From the NCBI RefSeq assembly GCF_018446385.1, contig NC_055996.1, positions 50,948,365-51,012,364 on the forward strand: a stretch of DNA of 64,000 nt. The letters run 5' to 3'. The notes under the pieces are model-generated. The model saw only the letters and a list, made by a program, of their open reading frames with translations. It did no database searches and was not told where the DNA came from. This document shows positions 36,701 through 44,677 of the stretch, piece after piece. The DNA comes from Zingiber officinale. Taxonomy: Eukaryota; Streptophyta; Magnoliopsida; Zingiberales; Zingiberaceae. Position 1 is the stretch's first letter; each line of letters starts with the position of its first letter. Made by a program: the position numbers and the translations under genes.

Positions 36701-39202
36701 ATGGCGCGATTCTTCTACAAGGTTTCTTCTTCTCCTTTTGTTATTTTCTTCTTCCCTTTTCTTCTCCGTGCCCTAATTCCAAACCAAATTAGGTTTGAAA
36801 TGTTTTTTTTGGTTAGAAATCGTGAACGGGAAGGATCGCGCGATGCACTTCGATTGTGCCTTCTGTGAGGCGAGAAAGCGCCCTAGGCGTGCCCAGGCGC
36901 GCCTAGGCACGCGCCTAGCGAACAACGCCCTCCTCGCGCTGTAGAAGGAGATTTTCTCAGCGCCTTGTGCGCTTGACGCCTCAAGCGCGCCTCAGGCGCG
37001 CCTTTAACAACACAGCTCTTTTCCCTTCTTTTGTATCTAATTTTTGATATAGTCGTTCAAAAGTTTTATTCTTTGCTTCATTCACTATTCTCTTAACTTT
37101 TTTCTTGGCTATTGTATATATTTTTGAATTTTTTGCGTTCTTACAAATATATAATTTCTTATAAGCTATTCGTTTTTCGTTTACTTTCTCTTGTATTTTC
37201 TCATTCTACCACCAAAATTCCTTATTTAGTGGTGTATGCCTTTTTGACTCACCGAGTATATTTTTAGTTACTATTTTCAACTTTGACACCATCTTATCCC
37301 ATGTCGTATTAGAATCGCCGTATATTTCATACCTTCGCCTTAAATATATTTTGTTTTCCATCCTTTAACTTTCACTACTTAATTCTAGGAGTTATATATA
37401 TTTTCTCTATTGATACTATGCTTGAGGCGTATATCCAACACTGCTAACGTATATTGGGTAGTTAAGCTTTCTATAGGGATTACCTTGTAATCTTTACAAA
37501 TCTTTCTATCATTATTCCTAAGTATAAGAAAGTCAATTTGCAATTTATTATTCGCACTTTTGAACGTAACTAAATGTTCTTATCTTTTCTTAAAATACGT
37601 ATTAGTTAATATAAGGTCATATGTTATCGTAAAATCTAATATAGTTTTCCATTTCTCATTTCTTGATCCAAACTTATAATCTCCATGTATCCTCTCATAT
37701 TCCTCATTTTTCACTCCGACATGCCCATTTAGATTGCCTCCTATTAAAATCATTTCATTTGACGAAATGTTTTGTAATATTTCATCTAAGTCGTCCCAAA
37801 ATCTTGATTTGTTAGCTTTATCTAATCCTACTTGCGGTGCATATACGCTAATTATATTCATAGTTTCTTTTGTCATATTATCTTAAGGGCTATAATTCTA
37901 TCCTCTCTTCTAACTACTCCTATAACATCTTTTAACGAATTATCTACAACAATACCCACTCCATTTCTTGTTTTACTCTTTCCTATATACCATAACTTAA
38001 AACTCGAGTTCTCTATCAATTTTGCTTTCTCTCGCCTATTCATTTTGTCTTTTGTACACACAAAATACTAATTTTTCTCTTAATTATCATATCTACTACC
38101 TACATTAATTTACCAGTGAGGGTGCGTTCCATATTTCAAATCCTAGATTATTAGTTTTCCTATCATATTTGTTCTTATCCAACTTATGGTGTGAGAACTC
38201 TTGTCTATTTAACAGTAGACCCAAGTTCTCATAGAGATGTAGTGGTCCTTACTGATACGTTACAGTCGGACCTTGCAACGCGAACTTTTGCATATTTAGC
38301 ACTATACCCGAATTTTAGAGATGTAGCGATCCTTGCCGAGACGTTATAGTCGGATCTTGTAACGCGTTCCTTCCGGGGAACAACCTAGTATTATCATAAG
38401 TTTAATGAATCCATTCGTTGAATATTTGTCATAGTTTTATGTTGGTTGGCAACATAACGCAACCCTCCTCCTTTATCCGTGCTTGGGATCAGCCATGACT
38501 GGTTCGTCATGGGCGGAGTTTTGGCCATACATGTAACCGTTTGAATTTTTTATGTTTATATGGCAATTTACCTTATCTGATTAGCTGGTCCTGTTGATTC
38601 TATTGGAATTGGTATGCAATGTTGTTTTGTTCAAGCTGGAGCAAAATAAATAAATAAATAGAAGATATATTGAGTGAAAACTCCAGAAGGGTTGCTCCAT
38701 TTTGTTTAAGGTCTTAAATTTATGATGTTAGTTTAAAGTTATCAATTTTAATCATTTGGTTAATATAATGATTTACACTCATGATTATAGCAGATTAGAA
38801 CAATCTGTTCCTTTGGTTTGTTGTCATTTCTCTAAAACACAGTTCATTTACAAAACAGTAAGAGGAACGTGGAAAGCTCACTGAGGCAAAAGTCAGTGCT
38901 ATTGCATAGTGCTGGCAATAATTCCTCCAACGATCCATCTTCAAGTTGCTCAGACACGGAGGGCGAGGAAGGTATTATGTGATCTTATTAACCTCAAAGC
39001 TGGAGGAATACTGCTCGATCCTTTGTGAGTCTTCATTTTATCTATTTTACTAGGTGCTTGTGGAAGCGGGAACTCAGAAACTGGGCAAGAGGCACAACAA
39101 TTGGATTCCGGAAGTGGCCAGGAGATGCAGCAATTGGATTCAGGTACTGTCCAAGAGACGAAAAATCCAATTCTTAAACTAACATTGACAATGATGTCTT
39201 GA
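21763..39202 (+). CDS. zf-4CXXC_R1 (CDCA7-like) and DDT/WHIM-like nuclear protein
   Basis: Thirteen exons: 21763-21930, 22020-22117, 22194-22280, 22397-22550, 22627-22920, 28713-28858, 28933-29124, 29191-29281, 29398-29563, 30614-30730, 30810-30906, 38859-38971 and 39054-39202. They sum to 1872 nt, exactly 624 codons, with phases agreeing at every join and GT-AG borders. Residues 54-117 hold eleven cysteines including four CXXC pairs (54/57, 82/85, 105/108, 114/117), followed by [13 protein letters not shown]. This is the zf-4CXXC_R1 finger of CDCA7-family proteins. Residues 206-217 are a basic nuclear-localisation stretch. Residues about 240-315 resemble a DDT domain ([12 protein letters not shown]...[10 protein letters not shown]). 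WHIM-like segments follow near 355-390 ([15 protein letters not shown]) and 466-492 (GEGHVYWKL), separated by a charged coiled coil. Family knowledge points to chromatin or remodeller-associated regulation; the exact role is unknown. The weakest join is the AAG acceptor of exon 5, and the last exon's end is also uncertain. Confidence 0.85.
23330..23870. repeat. diverged direct repeat inside intron 5
   Basis: The segment from about 23335 (GCTTATAACTTGCAAATGAT...GTGAGTATTTAAGTT) returns from about 23695 (GCCTGCAATGAT...GTGAGCATTTGAGTT), with many differences. The later blocks GAGAACACACTC-GAGGATAA and GAGAACCCATAA-GAGGATAA also correspond. It is an old local duplication, period about 360 bp. 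Confidence 0.6.
24887..25138. mobile_element. foldback MITE, about 252 bp
   Basis: Nearly the whole element is one inverted repeat. The left arm from TATTGCATCAAAG and the inverse of the right arm from TATTGCGTCAAAG stay almost identical for about 88 bp. A shorter inner inverted repeat (TGATAAAAGTA / TACTTTTATCA) lies in the loop. There is no coding capacity, and the superfamily is not assigned from its ends. Confidence 0.82.
25301..25459 (+). mobile_element. Au-like SINE, copy 1
   Basis: A tRNA-derived SINE. It has an A-box-like GCGCGGTAAAGCTGTTG, a B box GGTTCGAGT, the family segment CCTCTTGCAAAGTAGAGGTA and the end GTGCACCGAGCTGCC followed by a T run. This matches the plant Au SINE family as I recall it. 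A short duplication TCAAAGG flanks it. Confidence 0.8.
27672..27840 (+). mobile_element. Au-like SINE, copy 2
   Basis: Same family as the SINE at 25301: GGCGGAATGGTAAAGTTGTTG, B-box-like GAGTTTGAAACC, CAGCTTCTTGCAAAAAGCAG, GTGCACCGGGCTGTC and a T run. The flanks share a near-identical repeat of AAACATCATTATC (27645 and 27843), the target-site duplication. Confidence 0.83.
31753..32102. repeat. 175-bp tandem duplication inside the RTE element
   Basis: TTCTCCATTTCAACTATC occurs at 31753 and 31928, and similarity continues to AAATTCTATATATTCT in both copies. It duplicates part of the reverse-transcriptase-to-C-terminal region, so it arose after or during inactivation of the element. Confidence 0.85.
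33424..35994 (-). pseudogene. hAT transposase, recently disabled
   Basis: Reading down the minus strand from ATG at 35994: a BED zinc finger (CNFCQKVTK...QHLVGG) with an in-frame stop replacing its expected W codon; a linker with two more stops near 35550 and 35450; a DUF659-like part with ADWWTDKR and DSASNNV; a probable intron about 34946-35024; a frameshift near 34730; and a C-terminal dimerisation domain with [20 protein letters not shown] and [14 protein letters not shown]. After another intron comes an acidic tail rich in Glu/Asp. The few lesions suggest young decay. Autonomous function is lost unless sequence errors explain the stops. Confidence 0.85.
36405..36715 (-). promoter_or_regulatory. 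pyrimidine-rich leader region of the hAT transposase gene
   Basis: On the minus strand this is a long CT-rich tract (GA-rich on plus) upstream of the transposase start. It looks like a plant 5' leader or promoter-proximal region. No TATA box is confidently seen. Confidence 0.35.
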
Positions 39203-41351
39203 AGTCCTCGAGAGTTTTTTTTCCCTTAAGCTGGCCATGGCAATATTTGATTCTTCTGGGTCTGGTTTCTCATTCGAAGCCCCATCTACTCATTGCCGCT
39301 ATTGCACTAACTGTAGGTGATTTCTCTCTGTCATCATAGAAAAAAAGATCAATGGTTGAGGCAAACTGGATTGGAAATTGCACTGGTTTGCTTCCTTTAG
39401 TGACCAACATCTGTAAGTTTATAAAAGGTTCATGATAGGGAGGTGGAAAATGTCTCAAACCTTCTTCTCCAGCATTTGATTCCACACAAGTAGCTTGCAA
39501 ATTGTCTCTATTTATTGCCAGAGTTGCCCCAATAAGTAGCTCACCACCGCATCAACAGCATCTCAGGTTTCTTTATGTGGCCATCAAGACTTTCTTCATT
39601 TATAAAGATCCTAAAATTTCAAAAAAATAATGGTCAAATTTGGACATTGTCAAGCATGCCAATATTTTACTTCAGAAAAATTGTAATTTGATCAATAAGA
39701 TGATTTTTTGAACTTTATGCATTGTACAAAATTGAAGGAAAAGGACAAGTATACAAATTCAAATTAGGCAAAGGTTATGAGAATATTTTTTTTCGTTAGA
39801 AGTGCCTCCTATGTTAAAAAATTTAGAGGATTTCTTATCTTAAGTTTCTTTCTTGTAAGTATTCTTTTTCATACATAATTGGTCTAATGTGTTGTAGTTT
39901 TAGTTAATATTATAAGAAGCAGGTTTAGCTAATATTTGAGCTGGTTGAGTATAACAACAATCATAAAGATTATGACTATATAGGTTCTTTTATATCATTG
40001 GGTTTGATCCTTTATTGTATTTTTATTTATATTTAAATAAATTTTATTTTATTTTATTATTGTTGATTAAGTCTTATTGGATTTTTTTTTGTTAATGTGC
40101 ATATTTATTATAGGCTTTATAGCGAGGTATTTATTGGTTGTGTACTTGTGTGTGTATATATATAAAAGTGTAAGTTTTTTTTCTTGTTAAGTGTAACTTT
40201 GAAGTTTTTTCTAATATTTTTATTTTTTATTTTATTCATTAAACGTAAGTTTTTCCTCACTAGGTGTAATTTTGATTCTTTTCTCTAATGTTTTTTATTT
40301 TTTATTTTTTATTTTTTATTTTATTGATTTTCTTATATTCGCACATCTATTTTAATATTTTTTATATTTGTAACTCTCATCTTTATTTGTTTACTTATTT
40401 ATAATTTAATTTTTAGCTCTATATAATATAACAAGGTTAATCATCATTTTATAAAACTTTTATTCAAGATTCAAAGATATCTTACCATGATAAACTTGAT
40501 GTTTTTTTTTTGTTCAATCTTGTTTGTATTTAGATTGGTTGAGTAAGAGGATAATTTAAATTTTAAGGAGTTTTATTTTGTTAATTTTTCAATACGGGAT
40601 GTTTTTTTATGATAATAAAAGTGAAATCTTTTTAATTATTACGGGTAGAGATTTTATTATTATTATATCTTAAATATTTATTTTTGAAAAACATTCCATT
40701 TCAATCATAAGAAAAAAGGTTTGCGAATTTAATAATATTCTATAGAAAAATCAAAAGAACACCTTAATTATCAATTTATCATAATGGGAAAAACGGTTTG
40801 TGATGAGTCGCTCACTACTGACCAGACGAAAGCACTTATATGCTAAGAAGGAACATCTGCTAGGCTTTCGTCTTCCTAGACTCAAGTAATGTATTGAATA
40901 CAGTAAACCATGTCGTGGACTATATAACAAGTTACATATGTTGTGGATTGCCCAGGTCAATAGAGTATATAAGGTTAGTATTATCAATTATGTTATTGAT
41001 CATTGAAATTTGTAGTGTTCCTTCTTAATGGTATGATGATTAAATATGAGATATTGTCATGGGATCCAAATTTGACATCTCTTATCATGTCTTTCTTCCT
41101 ATCTTGACTATTGCATTAATAGTTAATAATTATCCATAATTTATTTTCTCCGTGTTAATTTAGTAATTTCGAAATGGTTGAATCACTTTGGAGTTTGAAC
41201 TTATAAAAGTTCCCTTGATACAATTTTTTCCCCATTTATCTTTGGTTGTTTCACTAATTGTTCAATTTTCTTTTCATCTCCAATCACAGAAATCATTTTC
41301 TCTCCCTGCAAAATTTAATTAAAAAACCCAGCAATCTAAATCGCCGATGAG
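39203..41351. other. intergenic DNA between the two host genes
   Basis: It holds the presumed 3' UTR of the zinc-finger gene and AT-rich sequence. A 76-codon minus-strand open frame (39270-39500, containing EKSPTVSAIAAMSRWGF) is not recognised. A decayed RTE fragment lies at about 39950-40500. The remainder shows nothing further. Confidence 0.5.
39950..40500 (-). mobile_element. decayed RTE LINE 3' fragment
   Basis: It aligns by eye with the 3' region of the RTE at 31248: ATAACAACAATC tail, TTTAAATAAATTTTATTTTATTTTATTATTGTTGATTAAGTC and TAGCTCTATATAATATAACA appear in the same order. It is heavily mutated and non-coding. Confidence 0.6.
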
Positions 41352-42878
41352 TTAGATGGAATCTGCAGTAGTTGCCGAGGTTGCTGGGGAGGTTGCGTTG
41401 ACGCCGGCATCTAGTGGAGGCAGATTTGACGGCACGGGCGTATAGATAGCAGCCGGTTGTGCTACGGCGCCAGTGGCTATCACGTACTCCGGCGGCTGAA
41501 CCAAGATTCCTCCGATCAGTACAAGTTGTGGCGGTTGCTGATAGCCATGACTGCTGCTCTGAGATGCCGGACTCGGTCGCCTATGGTGGAGCCTATATTT
41601 CTGATCAACCAAAAAACAAAATCGAAAGCTTCAAACTTTCTGGATCAAAAGGTTACGGATTTCATCGATCAAATTGACCTGCAAGTGGCTCTTGATCTCG
41701 TCGTTGGTGAGACCGTCCACCTTCATCATCTCTCTGATTTGCTTTGGCGTCGCCGCTGCGATCCATGAATCCAAGTTTAATTAGGATTCGCAATCTTAAA
41801 ATAATTGATTGGTAATTCAATCGTGGCATTATTATTACCGTGGGAACCTCCGAGGTGGTTGAGGGCGATGAGGAAGCGGCGGTGGAGCTCCGGTGACCAG
41901 CACCGCCTCACCTTCCGATGAGACTGAGCCTCGCCTTCCTTATTCCCCTTATCTTTATCCACTACCACAACGTCTTCGTCATCATTACCATCGCCCTCAG
42001 CGACAACAGTGGCGGAGCTGCTTGCCGCCGTCACCACCGTCGTGGAGGCTCTGTGATTTTCCCTCTCAAATGGCCGGAATGCGCCGCCGCCCGTCTTCTT
42101 CAGGCTCACCGCTATTGGCTTCTTCGGCCACTCCTTCAAACGCAAACTTAGATCAGATCGAATCAAATCAAAGCAACAATTAACTGTTTTATTTGTCGAT
42201 ATAGCTCACTCGATTTTGGAGCTGGAGCGATATGAACCAATCGGCCTTAGTCTCCGATGGGGCATCCTCCTCCTCCTCCTCCTCCTCCTCCTCCTCCGTC
42301 GACGTGGGGCTCCGCCTGAGAGAAAGCGACTCTTCCAGAACCGGCCGATTATTCGCCATCTGCAGTCTCGCAGTCTGGATCGCTGCAACGATGTCTCAGA
42401 TCGTCACATCGAGCTCATTGTGCAGATGAAATCGATCCCATAGAAAGGCGCGGCATGGAAACAGAGGAATACCTTGCGTGATCAGTTGGAGACAAAGAGG
42501 CAACTCCCTCTGGAACACCTCGATCTTATTGCGCTCTTCCTCGAGCGCCCTGATGTAGTCGCCGAGACACCCCTGGGCCGGCCGCTCAGCCATCGCCATG
42601 TTTGAGGTAGGGAAGAGAGCGGAGTTGTTCAGAAATGGCTCGGCGCGTCGGCGACGGGAGGTAAAGGAGAAGGATGAGGGAACACGTTTTGAATATTCTG
42701 CATTGGGATTCGCTATCGAGGACAAAGGGGCAGGATGTTGTTTGAAGGAGGACGGACCGCCGAGATGCTCCTGAGAGGTGATTGAGGGGATCGCGGAGGG
42801 AATCTTGGGGATTCCTTGCAGGAGAATATGCTGGGAAGATACCGCGGTGCTGTCATTGTAGTGGTCGCCTCCGTTCAT
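41352..42878 (-). CDS. HHO: GARP transcription factor of the HHO/NIGT1 (HRS1) family
   Basis: Five exons on the minus strand: 42878-42473, 42382-42210, 42133-41839, 41755-41679 and 41600-41352. They total 1200 nt, 399 residues plus stop, with consistent phases. Residues about 105-137 carry the family's conserved N-terminal segment ([18 protein letters not shown]). A run of nine glutamates lies near 165. Residues 266-320 form the GARP Myb-like DNA-binding domain, starting [15 protein letters not shown] and continuing [18 protein letters not shown]. The SHLQKYR signature is split across the last intron. [11 protein letters not shown] before it is also typical. The family represses nitrate- and phosphate-starvation genes in Arabidopsis and rice; this role is inferred here. 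The start is the first ATG in frame. The exon 3 acceptor (TTTGAAG) is the least certain border. Confidence 0.88.
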
Positions 42879-42907
42879 GCTGCTGGCTGCTTCAGCAGCG
42901 AATTCAT
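42875..42907 (-). promoter_or_regulatory. uORF ending on the HHO start codon
   Basis: A 10-codon upstream frame ([10 protein letters not shown]) whose TGA overlaps the main ATG as ATGA. If the transcript starts upstream of 42907, ribosomes would terminate directly at the main start. This arrangement can lower or gate translation by reinitiation. The transcript start is unknown. Confidence 0.45.
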
Positions 42908-44050
42908 AAGTATATTCCGTTCTGAATAGCTACTTGGCGAAAAAAAATTAAAGAGGTTAGATTATTTTATTTTATTTTTATTTGCAAAGTGTGCTTCATG
43001 GGCTGATAGAATATTCTTGAGGAATTTTTTATAGATTATTTTGAGTGTTCAGTGCAATGAAAATGGATAAAGATTGAATGGACGTTTCACATTTAACGAA
43101 TTATCAAATGAATATCTCTTCCATAAACACATATAGATTATTATTATTATTAATGATTTTTTATTATATATATAATTTATTATATTTTAAAGTAATAATG
43201 TATAGCTTATTATATTAAGTTGAAGTCACCCAAACCCTAATTCTTAGATCTGTCTTACATTCTATCATGTTTGATATTGAAAATACTCTCGCCCTTAGGC
43301 AATGGTGCAACGATATGATGTCTTCTCAATTTTATAAACATTTAAGGATCAAATTGTTATAGTATTGTTCAACCATTAAATAACTGTTATACTATTTTAA
43401 AATGATTTTGATCAATTTAAAATAATTTTAATGAAGTTTAAATAATTTTGATTAAATTGATAAAAAATATTTTGATATAATAATATTTAGATTTTAGGAT
43501 TTAAGATTTAGTTTTAACAAGGTTGCAACTAGCTAAGTAGCCACACAAATAATTGAAAGTGATGGAGTTTAAATATTTTGATATTATAGTTGTTTATGTA
43601 TAATAATTTTGATTAAAATAAAATAGTTAAAATTTCATATTATAGTGGTGGAGCGTCTTTGTATTTTTTTCTCATTAAGGAACGCCGGCCTGTTTGAGGA
43701 TTTATATAGTTTGAAACACTCTTTTAATTTTTACTAAGAAAACTTATATTTTTGAAAACAATAGTTGGTTAATAAAAAACATAGCATTTCTTTTTAGGAA
43801 AATAACTTGAATGAAGGAAGAACTTTTTTAAATTTCCTTATCTTTTCATATTTCTTTGTGTTTTGAAGAGGAGAGAATTTTTTTGTTGATGCTGCTTGAC
43901 CACTTCTCTGGACCTCGATGACAGCACCTTCTGTATAGATTAATACGCCTTAGAGGACTCGTCAAGAGTCATCCTAGTGAGATCTCTTTGATGTTTAAAT
44001 TATCATGGTACTATAGAAGAAAATAAAGTAATAAAAACGTAGAAGAAGAA
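42908..44050. other. upstream region of the HHO gene
   Basis: AT-rich sequence without recognisable genes or complete transposons. It presumably contains the HHO promoter on the minus strand; no specific box is claimed. Confidence 0.4.
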
Positions 44051-44677
44051 AAAGGGCTATAGTATAGGATCGAGATCCCATTAAAAGGAGGGTGAATAGT
44101 AATAATACTTTTTAAAATAAAAATAATTAACAGATAATAACTGAATCAGACGTACAACGGAAATAATAAATTAACTTACACTAATTCAATTAAGTAAAAT
44201 AAATATTATATTGAAATCTATCAGTATAAACATAAATTGATTAAGCAAGTTAAAAGAATAGATACACATCAGTTTAAAAAATTAATTTTTATTTTTATTT
44301 TCTTCTAAAAGGAGAAATTTGATAGAAAAAATCTAAAAATTAAGTACACTAAAAAGATTAAGACAACACTAAAATAATATGAAAATGTTACTCTAGGACT
44401 TGACAATTAAAAATAAAAAGTGTGTCATAGTGTGTTACAACATAGAAAGCGAAAAGAGCACTCAAAGCATTAGAAAAAAACTAGATGATTGAGAAATGGA
44501 TGATTTGAAAGTTTTGCCTTGAAGTTCCTTATATAGTAGTATTCTCTTGGTCGCCTATAGCCCTCTCGGTCGCTTGTACAAGTGTTGACATGGATGCAAT
44601 TTTCTATCCATAAGAAAACGTTAACGAAGATTCCCGGTCACCTGTGTACCGCCCGGTCGCTTGGGCAGAGGTCAAAC

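Larger units (their letters stand above)
33132..37015 (-). mobile_element. hAT transposon, full-length, inserted in the RTE element
   Basis: The terminal inverted repeats are CAGTGTTGTTAGAGGCG at the left and, inverted, CTGTGTTGTTAAAGGCG at the right. A perfect 8-bp target-site duplication CTCTTTTC flanks it (33124-33131 and 37016-37023). Subterminal regions are crowded with GGCGCGCC/AGGCG motifs in both orientations. The interior encodes a hAT transposase on the minus strand. Length is 3884 bp. Confidence 0.93.
31248..38522 (-). mobile_element. RTE-type LINE, interrupted, antisense to the host gene
   Basis: The 3' end is a (TTG)n tail on the minus strand (ACAACAACAAC at 31247-31260), as in plant RTE elements. 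Endonuclease-like frames lie at 37580-38061 (ISVYAPQVG...[12 protein letters not shown]). A reverse-transcriptase piece at 32439-32666 has [14 protein letters not shown]. The C-terminal region at 31481-31765 has [12 protein letters not shown] and MLRWMCG. All frames are broken. A possible diverged target duplication (GGCTATAT-GTGTA at 31235; GGCCATACATGTA at 38523) brackets it. Confidence 0.8.
30907..38858 (+). other. intron 11 of the zinc-finger gene (about 8.0 kb)
   Basis: The donor CG|GTATGA at 30907 and the acceptor ACAG at 38855-38858 join to make one arginine codon (CG plus T). Most of the intron is an antisense RTE LINE (31248-38522) containing a hAT transposon (33132-37015). Without them the intron would be about 0.7 kb. 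Confidence 0.78.

Noticed and set aside
41893-42183. Plus-strand proline/serine-rich frames opposite the HHO gene
   Set aside because: Antisense shadows of HHO exon 3 with its GC-rich codons.
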